Shown here: positions 36,341 through 47,287 of the stretch, in pieces
How the letters are laid out: every line of letters starts with the position of its first letter
How positions within the stretch are numbered: the stretch's first letter is position 1
The notes under the pieces: model-generated
The model's input: the letters and a program-made list of their open reading frames with translations, nothing else
What the model was told of the DNA's origin: nothing
The model's database searches: none
Program-made: the position numbers and the translations under genes
NCBI RefSeq assembly: GCF_907164915.1
Contig: NC_061863.1
Coordinates: forward strand, 47,031,382-47,095,381
Length of the DNA: 64,000 bases
Direction of reading: 5' to 3'
Source: Impatiens glandulifera
Lineage: Eukaryota; Streptophyta; Magnoliopsida; Ericales; Balsaminaceae

Positions 36341-36599
36341 TCAGTTTTGAGAACATGACATTCCAATCTTAAGAAAATGATAGTTGGAAACTTACCTAAA
36401 CAATATCAACAACGTCTTATACACAATACTAAGACATTTTTGCATAGTTCAATCTAAGACTAACTCAAAACAGAGTCGAATTTATAGTTTAAAATCACAT
36501 TACATTGACATTTTCAGAACATGACAACGCAATTTATACAACATGACAATGCAGTACTCAAAACATGTAATTTTTGGTTTTCAGAGAATGACATTTTTA

Positions 36600-37629
36600 A
36601 CACTTAGATAAACAACATCAACATAGTTTCAAAACGTTTCTAAAACATTTTGAGACTGTTTCTAAACGTTTTAAGGCATGAAGATACTTAAACAAAACAT
36701 AGTCATTCAACTTCTACAATAGTTCTAATTGAAACACTATTAAATCTTGTTTGTTATTTTTCAACTTTGTCAAACAACTTTTTATTCATTGTCTTACACT
36801 TCTTCGCTTCGTTCGTTCTTCATTGATGCATCAAAGGGCACCATTTGTGTATGTGATTCCTAAACATCATAGAAGGTCGCAAGTTAGACAACATCACTCA
36901 ATACACGAAGAAAGTAGTTCAAAGGATGAATGAGTTTATCATCTTTGAAGCAATGTTTGCGAAGTGAATACAGTCTGAACTTTCGATGGAGATTGAAGAA
37001 CGATAGTCGAAGAGAACGGAGTACGGGGAATGGATAACGAAAACGTAGGTGGCAAGGGGAAGAGAAAAGGCGCTAATTTTGTCCAAAAAAATATTCTCTT
37101 TTTCCAGATAAAAATAATCAGGATGGTTATAGAATACTAACACGAATATTATAACAGATGGATTTTTTTTAATATTTTTTTTTTTTTTGTATGAATTGGA
37201 GATTTAAAAAAATGAATTAAATTAAAAAAAAAATAACGAAAATAAATAATAATGTCACATTTTACGGTAAAAAATAAATTATTTCGGAATACGTCCGAGG
37301 AGGATTTACGTCAGAATTGAGATGGGCTAGCCTAGGCCCACTAAAAACAAAAGGGGAGATGTGATATAAACCTTTAAAATTTTAATTTAATTCACTATTG
37401 ATTTTTTTATAATTCTCAAAGTAATAAAAATTTATAATCTGCACCAATAATTTTTTCAGACCCACCCAAATTATAAGTCCCCACATTGGCCAATAAATAT
37501 ATATATAAATAAAGTAAGACAAAAAAAAAATAACCAATGTGTAAAGTTTTAAATTTCAACTTCTTATCATTTTTACTTGTAAACTACTTTTTCTTTTGTT
37601 GTTTATATATGTACTTACTTTGGAAAAAA
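36600..37629. other. Non-coding stretch, no supported gene
   Basis: Contains short frames on both strands with no recognisable domain (for example 36751-36933 plus, 36919-37143 minus). The part at 36640-37150 may be the 5' region of the ULP1-like unit. 37160-37630 is AT-rich. No terminal inverted repeat matching the left side of the FAR1/ULP1 block (about 31200) was found. Confidence 0.4.
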
Positions 37630-38639
37630 AATACTCATATTTATGCTATTAACAAAAATATGTCATATTTATACTATTAACAAAAAAAAATAATAATAAC
37701 AATTACCACCTTTTATGATATATTTAATTTAACTTTATGATTTTATTTAAATAATATATTATAAATATATATATATATGTAAATTAATATTATTAATCAC
37801 GTCACAAAATCTATATCCATGATTGACTCAGTATTAATTTAGTAAATATCTTAAATAAAATTATATTAAATTTATGATATTTGATCTTTTATTTTAAATT
37901 GTTATCACTCAACACTAGGGAGTTATTAAACTATGAATCTAATAGGATGTGAAAATTGATCATACTTGATTACTATATATTTTATTGCTTTTATTACTTT
38001 ATAAACAAATTAACATTTAAGTAATATTTGTGTGTTTTATTGAAAAATAAGTTTGTAAATGCATTTCGTATGGTGCTATCACATGAAAGATCGAACTCAA
38101 AAAAGAACTATTATAATTTTCTCTAAAAGGTAAAAAAAATTAATAAAAAGATAAGGTCAACAAAAGGAAGGGCACTACAAAATTTGAATAAGAAAAGGAA
38201 TCCTTATCATTAAAGTCATTCATTTTGTTACTTTATGTGAATATCTTTCTTTTTGTTTTAGTTTAATTTGATGTATCATGTTTTGGGTTGTGAATCATGT
38301 GTTTTGAGTTGTATATTGAAATCTTATCATTAATTTGGTCTTAACATGTATTAATTTTTTGTTTATTGAGTTTTTAATTATTTCCTATACAAAATACACA
38401 AAACTTATGAATAAATAAAATTATTTTCTTTTTGTTTATAGTTTATTCTTATAAGCAAACTTTTCAATGAAAATAATGAAATTCTCCATACCAAATTGAA
38501 AACTGAAATATTAAGGACTTTGTATCTTTCCTCAACATTTTTTTCTCAGATTTTCAGTTCAGATGAAAATATACAAATAATTTTTGAATATATATATATA
38601 TATATATGAGATAAGTCTAAAATCTAAAAATAATATAAA

Positions 38640-38765
38640 CTGTTTCTTTAATCAAGAGTCGAATTAAGAGACCCGAAATCATAGGTTCAATTTCATCTGA
38701 AAGCATTTTGAGTTTAAACGGGATCATGAATGTGGAGTTTCATGTTAGTTCTCCTTTATTCTTAA
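38640..38765 (+). mobile_element. SINE-like insert
   Basis: Contains a B-box-like GGTTCAATTTC (about 38682) and the 3' end TGTTAGTTCTCCTTTATTC before an A-rich tail. The same 3' end occurs near 46910 and, on the minus strand, at 60895-61032. Copy 1 lacks it at the corresponding place (about 3100). Confidence 0.5.
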
Positions 38766-40069
38766 AAAGAAAAATAATTTGACAATGAGTGAGAGTGGAT
38801 AAAGAAAATTTTGATTTAATAGAAATATAAATTGAGCAAGGAAATGTCCTAATCAAACAACAATGTAGAACCATATATAAAAGTTAAAGTAGAGCATTGG
38901 CCCAAGATATGTTCTCCATTTTCTTCAGATTTTTCTTTACTTTCTTTCAATTATTCTCCTGAAAATTATAATAATAGAAATATATTTTTTTTTAATTCTA
39001 CAAACTAATGCAAATGTGTAATATTCTTTTAATATTAAATACTTCAAAATTTATGTTTTTAAAAACTGTTTGGCGACAATACACGAACTCATGATTTTGA
39101 ATACATAAATTTTTGCACTATATATTGAAAAGTATATATAATCTCCCCATAAAAAGTAATATTTATGAGATCAAAAATTTCATTAAAACGAATTTAAATA
39201 AGAGTTAAAAGAAAAATAGGCATACAAAACTTACCAATTTTTTTTTAATAGATACAAAAATTAGAAATCTTTATTTGCACCATTGGCTCTACACTTACTA
39301 TCATCAAATTAAATTAGAGATAACTTCAATTGTTACTAAAAATATAATATTTTTCTAAGAAAATATGCATAAATTAAGAATCTATTTATTTCATTCTAAA
39401 CATTTCTTTTTATTTTTTGAAAGCATCAATAATTTTTTAATTTATATCCAAGTATTATGTACAAACCTGATGTAATCTAGATTCAAATTAGACAAGAATC
39501 TAAATCCTAAAATAATGTTTTTCCAAATGAATATTGAGTGCAAAGAGGATGTGAAAAGTTTGACTTAATATAAGTGTTTTCTAATGAAATCATTATATGA
39601 ACACTAATATTATAAAGAATCTATCTCTTTTCTCCTAAACATTTTCTTCTTCTTTTTTATTTAGACTTAGTTCAAATAAAAATTTGCCAATAATTTTTGA
39701 ATCTATATATAACTAAGCAAGAAAATAAATTAAATCTTATTTAAATCCATAATAGATAAGAATCTCAAAAATTAAAAAGAAAAGTTTGATTTAATAGAAA
39801 GTTAAAAGTGAAAAATGAAGGGTCCTAATCAAACATTGCCCACCAAATATGTGAGTGTTATGGGTGACCATAATTATTGAAGATAGTAGACCCATGAATG
39901 GGGAAATGAGAAAAAATAAAGGGAACATATAGGGTACAATAAAAGTTAAAAGTAGAGCATTATAAGAGGATGAATATCTATTTTCTCAGTTTCCATGTTT
40001 TCTTTTCTCTCAATTATTCTCCAAAAGTATTTTTTCTATAAAACTTATTGGCAGCATATCAATCATGTT

Positions 40070-40700
40070 GTTATGAAGGGAAATGAACCCAACTTATATT
40101 TGTCTAATTCTCAAAAATGAAAATGCATATAAAGAAAGTGGAGCAATTTTGTCTAATTAGTTTATGTAATGTATGTTATAAGATCATTTCTAAACTATTA
40201 GCATTGAGAACTAGAAAAGTTATTTCAAAAAATCATCTACTCAGGAGTCAGGACAAGGAGCTTTCATTTCAGGAAGAAAAATCACATATAATATATTATA
40301 GTAGTGAAAAGAGAGATTACTAACTTCCTATATCAAACCAAAATCAAAAATAAAAGGATTTTGCAGCAAAACTAGATATGGCCAAAGCTTTTGATTCAGT
40401 TCAGTGTAAAGGGATTTTCTTATTAAAGATATGCAAGCCTTAGGATTTTCTACGGCTAATATATGGGTGCATCTCATCTACAACCATTTCAGTTCTTGTA
40501 AATGGTTACTGCACCATATATATAGCCCTATTAACACAAGTCGAGAATCCACATTTCCCCTTATTTATCCTTCTCATGGAAATATTGTCACATAAAGTCA
40601 TAGCTGCTAAGAACTCTAAGGAGTTCTATCATCTATCTGGACAAGCACTGAATAGCGAGAAAAAAACACTTCTACTGCAAATCAAGCGGTGTGTTCAACA
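40070..40700 (+). pseudogene. LINE reverse transcriptase fragment, copy 3 (least deleted)
   Basis: Order of blocks: CLISLCNVCYKIISKLLALR, SGQGAF followed by a GRKITYNIL segment, then KLDMAKAFDSV (about 40374-40410, the RT A-motif region), FLLK, GFSTANIWV and the NHFSSCKW frame of the CISS block. It retains the MAKAFD region that copies 1 and 2 have lost. Stops and frameshifts are present, so it is inactive. Confidence 0.75.
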
Positions 40701-41455
40701 CTTGATCTCCAAAAAGAAAGTGATTTTGGCAAAAATCTTTGGTTGCCTTTCATAGATGGGAAAAAACAAGTTATCTAAATGAAACTACATTGTGGAAGAA
40801 ATGCAAAGGAAACTCCAAACATGAAAAAGTTTTTTCCATATTATAGTATGATGACACACCTAAAGAAAATTGATGAGCTTTGCAGAACCTCAACTCCTAA
40901 GCAAGGAGATGTTCAAAGCCAACACCCTTCACTACCAAAACCAACCTCCTTCACTAAATGCCCAATTCCAGAAAAACCACCTTTCATACATATACACTTC
41001 CCCCAAACCTTTATTAAACATCGTCATAAACCCTCAATGGATAATGTTATTCTTATATGTGATGGCAGCCTGGTTCCAGAACTGAATAAATAATCCCATG
41101 TATGCATTCTCCTACTGAAGAAATAGATCTCATGTGGCAGTTTAAAAAATTTCAGTTGTTTTATATGACAGGATATGGCAGACGAAAAAGAAAAGAAAAA
41201 TGGAACATAAAAACAGTATATGTTAAATAAATTGATGTCTACATAAAAGTTCAAAAATATTCTAGTGCATATGAAGAAAAAGAAAATCCCAGAAGTTTAA
41301 AGGAGAAGTCTATGAAAGAACTTTACATCTTTTAGATGTGTTTTCTAACCTCAAGAGTGTACCAAACAAAACTATTATGATGTAGTCCCAACAACAAAGG
41401 CAGAATGCTGTTTAACGAAATAAACAATGGAAGAACTGCGACAATCATCATAATC

Positions 41456-43065
41456 TTACCGTACTGGCTGCTGATTGTAGTGGTTCTTCTCCTTTTTCTT
41501 GGCGGCAGCCAGCTTAGCACTTCTAGCTGCAGCCTCACTTGCCGCAGCTCTGGCTGCACCATCCATTTCCTTGCTTGATTTCTTCTTCTTCATCGACGCT
41601 ACTTTCTTTATTTTCTCTTTCACGTCCACTATGTTTGTATCATCTGCTCCACTCCCTGTATTATTATTATTATTGTCATTCGACTCTTCCACCTGTTGTT
41701 CTTTAGCCTCCTTCCTCACCTTCTCCTTCTTTTTCTTCTTTTTTGCTGCTTTCTTCTCTTCCTCCCCATTCGGGATCTCCATCTTCTTCTCCTCCTCTTG
41801 TATACCACCTGCAGATCCACATATCAACATGATACATGGATCAGATCAACTTGGAAACACTTTGGATCCGTTTTCAGATACATAAATGTTTGCTTGGAAA
41901 CTAAATTTATTTGTTTCTTGAATTTTGTTTAATCAACATTAACATCAATACACAATACCTTGAGAATCAACTTTCTCACCACCAGCCTCAGAATTAGTTA
42001 AACCCAATTCGGCAAGCACAGCGTCAAGCTCTGCAAGCTCTTTTTTCTTCAGCTCCTTCTTTGAGAGCTGCCTCTCTGCATCCTTAGGTGCCGGCAAAGA
42101 AACTTCGGTAACAACTGGATCTTTCTCAACTGGCAAATCAACTTCATGATCATTGTCTTCTTCGTTTTCATCATCATCAACTTCGTCGAAGCCTTCTTCT
42201 TCTTCACTTTCACTTCCCTGGAAATCATAGAAATCAGACAACCTAATCTTCAGACCTCTACATAATATTGAGAAAATGGAAATCATAGCTTCCAGAGTGG
42301 AGTCATACTTCAGAGTGCATGGACAACATATGTAAACACTTGTAATTTTTGTTTCAATCTATGTTGTGTTTTCAAACATAATCTCATCCAAATTCATTTG
42401 TTGATTCAAAATTATTGTATCCAGATGTTTCCAAATGGAGCCTTTACAAGAACAAGATAGCAACATGGTAAATAGCACATGACAAACAAAACACAGTTTT
42501 CCAAGAAGCTAGGCTACACAGGATAAGCTCATATGGATAAGAATAAATCCAGGAGCCAGCATGATGCCTTCAGGATGGACTTCAGATAAAATTGGGTTGA
42601 TCTTTTGATATATGTAAATTAGTGTAGATGCATATGAATCTTTGTTGGTAAGAGGAGAACTGGAGAAGGCATTTGAGCAATAAAACAATAAAATTTGTAA
42701 AGTCTATCTAGCTAGTCACGGCTGGGAAACCAAATGCATGAAAAAAGAATCAAATCAAGATTTCTCACCTCTACAAGTGCAGGGTTCTGTTCCTTATCCG
42801 GAGAATCAGCCCAAAGGACTTGAGGGGGAGCCGTGTTTGCATAGTAATCATCATCATCCTCATCATCAACATCAGCCCAAGATGTTGCCGTCAACTTGGT
42901 TGGAGTCCAGAAAGCCTGCGGATCGATCACTTTCTCCTCTTGTTTCTTCTTCGCAGAACCTTTTCCCTTCGATGGCCCCGACTCCTTCTTCTTTCTCAAA
43001 GCCGCGAAAACGTTAGTACTGTTCAAAACCAAAGAATCGTCCTTTCTGTTTCCACCTCCAACCAT
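41456..43065 (-). CDS. Uncharacterised acidic/lysine-rich plant protein, three exons
   Basis: Exons 43065-42769, 42217-41959 and 41808-41456 join in frame through GT-AG introns of 551 and 150 bp to give 302 residues. The ATG at 43065 was preferred to one at 43107 because MVGGGNRKDDSLVLNSTNVF looks like a clean conserved N-terminus. Residues 1-99: basic K/S-rich start, then FWTPTKLTATSWADVDDEDD and YYANTAPPQ. Residues 100-186: a very acidic Glu/Asp tract followed by AERQLSKKELKKKELAELDA and LAELGL. The C-terminus is Lys/Glu and Ala rich (AARAAASEAAARSAKLAAAK) and ends YNQQPVR. No catalytic or membrane motif is visible; it is probably soluble and partly disordered. I do not recognise a function. 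Intact frames and splice sites argue for an active gene. Confidence 0.88.
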
Positions 43066-43455
43066 TTTCAACTGGGAATCACAGCAACTTCTTCTCTGAT
43101 CAAACAAAATTGTATCTATATCTGTATGTTTTCACCTGAGAAATCGCCAAAGGGGAAAAGAACATGCACTAGATTCTAATGAAAACAGAGAAAGAGGGAT
43201 TCCTAATCAAACTTCTTGAAGAAATAGGATTGAGAACCGACAATCCAATGAACAATTTAAAAGAATGTCAAATCTTCTCGATTAAGTGCAAGATATGATG
43301 GGATTCAACAGAAAATACACTAGAGAAGGCAAGAACAGCAGCGATAAACGAGATTTGACTTGTTCTCACGAGTTCTGATCGGTTCGCCGTGGACCAGAGA
43401 GGAATTTGATTTCCATCCACGGAAACGGCTAAACTGGAGACTGCAGAGAGAAAAT

Positions 43456-43476
43456 AAAATATATATTTAGGGTTTG
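43456..43476 (-). promoter_or_regulatory. Telo-box next to a TATA box
   Basis: On the minus strand AAACCCTAA (complement of 43467-43475) runs straight into ATATATATTTTATTT, a TATA-like stretch, about 395 bp upstream of the start codon at 43065. Telo-boxes near the transcription start are common in plant genes for ribosomal proteins and the translation machinery. Downstream, CT-rich sequence fits a leader. Confidence 0.5.
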
Positions 43477-43671
43477 AGGAGAAACAATCACAAAGACAAT
43501 GCTATGTGCCGTTTTTGGGTCCACGGCAAAGAAAATAACATGTTTTTTTTTATTATTATTATAAAATTAATAGAATCACTTAATTAATACAAATAATATT
43601 TATATTATTAAATTATTAAATAATATTAACTAGAAAATGCATTATTAGTTTATCACATGTGGTTTGATATA

Positions 43672-43915
43672 TATATATATAAGAGAAATGATTAGGTGAG
43701 GGAATTTGGTGAGGGAATTTGGTGAGGAAATAACGTGTCATAATTTTATTCGCTGAAAAAATCAAATAATTTCTCTCTTTTTTCTCTTTCCTCTCACTTT
43801 TACATTTTCCAACCAATGAAGGTGTTGCTAAGTCATTCCCTCATCAAATTCCCTCACCAAATTCCCTCACCAAATTCCCTCACCAAATTCCCTCCCTCTA
43901 TCACTCCTCTATATA
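43672..43915. mobile_element. MITE with internal GAGGGAATTTGGT repeats
   Basis: The left end (AGAGAAATGATTAGGTGAGG) and the complement of the right end (AGAGGAGTGATAGAGGGAGG) form imperfect TIRs. Each arm carries two to four units of GAGGGAATTTGGT or its complement. The insert lies within TA-rich sequence, so a target duplication (TATATATA on both sides) cannot be judged. The core has no coding capacity. Confidence 0.65.
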
Positions 43916-45150
43916 TATATATAATGTGATATTAATAAGTATTTATATACTCTTTAAAATTAAATTATATTAGTTTTAAGAATAATTAATTAATTAGTAA
44001 TAATAATTTGATTTAAAATTATAATATAATTTTAATTAAAAAATATAGAAATTTTAATTACCATTAAATAAAAAACAACAAAGTTTATAAAAATTGTGTT
44101 ACTATAAATTTGTCAATATTATTTTATTTAAAAAAAAATCTAGCTCACTTTTATTTTGTTTCTCATTTTTGTTAAATAATATAATAAGTTCATGATGTAG
44201 GGTTAGAATACAGGTAATATATATTATAATCATAATTAATTTTAAATAATAATTTAATAATATAACAAAAATAATTATATATAATATATATTTTATTATT
44301 AATATAATTATAACTCACTAAATTAATTTAAGTAATAAAAAATAAATGAACTAGTACTTAGTACAGTAAAGGAAACTTGGTTCAAATAAGGGAATTTGAA
44401 TATGAATGAGATTTATATATGTGTGAAATGGAAATGGATACACAATCATAAAAGTGTAGTGTTTGGTTATAAGTATTAATTATTCTCAATCTCATAAATA
44501 ACGTTTGAATATTTTCATTCTATTGATAGATGTTTAGATTTATTAGAGAGAAATTATTAATATTATTTTATAATTGAAATTAGATTAATATTTATATTTT
44601 ATTATTATTATATTTTATTTAATTAAAAATATAAAATATTATCATTTTTATATTATAATGGTTTAAAATATATAAATTATTAAAGTGTGTGCTAATTTAA
44701 TAAAATATAAATATCTAATATTTTATTATATTATATAAATATATATATATATTTTTTAAAATACATATAAAAAATAATTGAATGATTCAATTTTTTTATT
44801 TATAAATAAAAATTATCTATCAAAACAATATAAAATTTTAAAAATATTATATATTATTAATTAATCAAATTAAATATAATATTTTACTTAATAATATATA
44901 TACTATAACATTAAATAATATTTTTAATAACATTTTTAATTAAAATATTTCATATTTAATTTTTTTAATATTTATTTTATATAAAATTGTTATTTTATTT
45001 TTAAGTTTTTATATTTAATTAATTTATTATAATTTTATTATTAATATATAATATATAAATTAATTATATAAAAATAATTTTATTATTTTTAGTTATTATA
45101 ATTATTATAAAATTATTATTTTATTTTATTAATTATATTTTAAATAATTT
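43916..45150. other. Extremely AT-rich intergenic DNA
   Basis: Nothing but A/T-rich low-complexity sequence. No gene, no clear repeat with a supported boundary. Confidence 0.5.
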
Positions 45151-45152
45151 CT

Positions 45153-45343
45153 AGATTTGGGCGTTAAATATTGAAGTATTTTAATACAAATAATTTAACA
45201 TAAATATTATATTATAGGCTAAAACTTATTTCATTTAAATTAATATCTAGAAATTATTTAAATGAAATAAGTTTTAGCTTATAATATAATATTTATGTTA
45301 AATTATTTGTATAAAAATACTTCAATATTTAACGCCCAAATCT
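45153..45343. repeat. 191-bp near-perfect hairpin (fold-back element)
   Basis: The left arm begins AGATTTGGGCGTTAAATATT (45153). The right arm ends with its complement AACGCCCAAATCT (45331-45343). The arms are about 88 bp each with few mismatches and enclose a loop of about 15 bp around TATCTAGAAATT. The bases just left of the hairpin (about 45133-45156) are also complementary to the loop region, so the structure is nested. It is either a fold-back MITE or a hairpin capable of producing small RNAs. Confidence 0.85.
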
Positions 45344-45681
45344 TATTTTTTTCACATAAATTTATATAAGTCTCAGATGTTATGATTTCAACTATGATAT
45401 TTAATTTAATGATTTAATTGTTAGATAATCTATTAAGCATCCCACAAATTGCATAGCAGATTCCCAATGTGATTTTAATAATTAATAACATATTGAACTC
45501 AAAATCATTAACATTGTTTACAGAATAATGAAAAAGATCCATCAAGGAAATAATGGCTTTAAATCCTTATTGATGTGTTTTGCTTATGTTCCTAGTATGA
45601 ATCAACTGAGAAATTACAGTCCCTTTTGGAATCCTCAATCAATTTAGCCACAGGTTGTAAAAGATGGAGCATATGAAACAT

Positions 45682-46672
45682 GGGAAGTGCTTTTCCCACC
45701 CTTCCCATATTCTCACCCCCTCCCTCACTCTTTACTTAACTCCAAAATGATTTATTTATCCCTACCACCTTTATATATTTATATTTCTTATTTTATTTTA
45801 TTTAATTATTAAGTTTTTTTTATTAAATAAAATTAATTAATTAATTTTTAGTATTTTTTTAACTTTATTTTTTTAATTAAAAATACAAAATATTATTATT
45901 TTTATATTATAATTATTTAAAATATATTAAATATTTAAATGTTTACTAATTTAATAAAATATAAATATTTAATATTTTATTATATTAATTATATATATAT
46001 TATTTTAATACTTATAAAAATAATTTTTTTTTATAATATTTGACTAATTATTAAAATATAATATCATCAAGTAAAATATTATGATTAGATTAATTATTAA
46101 TTATTATTTAATAGATAATTTTATTTATAAAAATATTAATAATTATTAATATTATGTTTGACTAATTATTAATATATAATATTATTAATTAAAATTAAAA
46201 ATAATTATTAATATATAATATTATTAATTAAAATTAAAAATATTATGTTTGACTAATTATTAGTATATAATATTATTAATTAAAATATTATGATTAGACT
46301 AATTATTAATTATTATTTAATAAATAATTTTTATAAGTATTTTAATATATATAATTAATATAATAAAATATTAAATATTTATATTTTATGAAATTAATAC
46401 ACATTTTAATATTTAATATATTTTAAATAATTATAATATAAAAAAAATAATATTTTGTATTTTTAATTAAATAAAGTTAAAAAATATTAAAAATTAATTA
46501 ATTATATTTAATAAAAAAAACTTAATAATTAAATAAAATAAAATAAGTAAAATAAATAAAAATAAGAAATGTAAATATATAAAGGTGGTAGGGATAAATA
46601 AGTCATTTTTGAATTAATTAAAGAGTGAAGCGGGAGGTGGGAATATGGGAGGGGGTGGGAAAAGCAATTTGC
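45682..46672. mobile_element. 991-bp Mutator-type MITE with 9-bp TSD
   Basis: The 9-bp direct repeat ATGAAACAT (45673-45681, 46673-46681) flanks long inverted arms. The left reads TGCTTTTCCCACCC with CCTACCACCTTTATATATTT further in. The right carries the complement (GGGTGGGAAAAGCA and AAATATATAAAGGTGGTAGG). Arms extend roughly 180 bp and then continue as weakly paired A/T-rich sequence. No coding capacity. It lies in a stretch with a copia protease remnant on its right side. Confidence 0.85.
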
Positions 46673-46681
46673 ATGAAACAT

Positions 46682-46830
46682 AGAGTGTATCGGAAATCAA
46701 TAAATCCTGCTTCTACTGGATTCATCAGCTAAGAAAACAAGTTTGTGTTTATTTAGTTTGTTAGTGAAAACATGACATGATGCACCCGAATCAATGACCC
46801 ATTTGTTTGAAATTTTTAAGAGTTCATATC
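46682..46830 (-). pseudogene. Copia protease fragment
   Basis: Minus-strand translation near 46700-46810 reads NKWVIDSGASCHVFTNKLN, the aspartic protease signature (DSGASCH) of copia polyproteins. Nothing else of the element is clear to the right. Sequence left of the MITE (45430-45672) may be more of it. Confidence 0.65.
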
Positions 46831-46849
46831 TACTCAGGTTAAAGTAAAA

Positions 46850-46935
46850 AAATGATTCTATTTGGAACCGTTTGTAGTTTAAGCGAGGTCATGTCGGCCG
46901 ATTGTGATGTTAGTTCTCCTTTAATTCAAAAAAAA
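46850..46935 (+). mobile_element. SINE 3' fragment
   Basis: Ends with TGATGTTAGTTCTCCTTTAA and a short A-rich tail, shared with 38640-38765 and, on the minus strand, 60895-61032. The tRNA-like head is not recognisable. Confidence 0.4.
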
Positions 46936-47287
46936 GATGAATTAACTAAGGAATTGAAGTTAATTAGGGTACTTATTACCTGCTCCAATGTGAGATGAAG
47001 ATCTTCCGGATTTTGTTTTAACATCCCTCATGTTTTCAGAAACTCTTTGTACATGATCTAGCTTCTAGATCAAAGGACATATATATATATATGTGTGAGT
47101 TGTGTTAAGTGCCCTTTTTTTCTTGACAATCTCTTTGAATTGCTTTCACAAATTGGGATATATCATAATCTTGAAGCATAAAACACAAATTAAAACATGA
47201 TATACATTATAAATTTAAAGCAAAAGTCTTGAACCATCAGACTTAAATTGCTTCATTATTCTCAATATTTATGAAACATGATTTGAC

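Larger units (their letters stand above)
33020..36560. repeat. Dispersed motif AACATGACAATGCAGTTTT, several clusters
   Basis: Variants of this motif of about 20 bp cluster at about 33020-33115, 33640-33830, 35240-35465, 36240-36380 and 36500-36600, with unrelated sequence between. The clusters lie between coding remnants of the ULP1-like pseudogene, as expansions within introns would. Confidence 0.8.
37630..41000. repeat. Third, diverged copy of the duplication unit
   Basis: Collinear with about 2060-5640 of copy 1: the ATTTATGCTATTAACAAAAA region near 37637, the GACAAGAATCTAAA empty site near 39490, the single GTTATGGGTGACCATAATTA unit near 39858, the LINE remnant near 40070-40700 and the CCTTCACTA segment near 40925. 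It has many substitutions and indels, lacks the 50-bp doubling and lacks all the insertions private to copy 2. It is about 17 kb from copy 2, with single-copy sequence between. Confidence 0.75.

Noticed and set aside
36919..37143. 74-residue minus-strand frame as first exon of the ULP1-like gene
   Set aside because: No motif and no clear splice link to the frame at 36334. Position alone is not enough.
40779..41093. 104-residue frame ending NVILICDGSLVPE, considered as an RNase H-like LINE domain
   Set aside because: Only a short resemblance around CDGS. Copies 1 and 2 do not preserve the frame, so I could not support a domain.
41499..41932. Plus-strand Ser/Phe/Leu-rich frames over the 41.4-43.1 kb gene
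   Set aside because: Antisense of Lys/Glu-rich coding exons, which always gives such hydrophobic frames. The spliced minus-strand gene explains the region.
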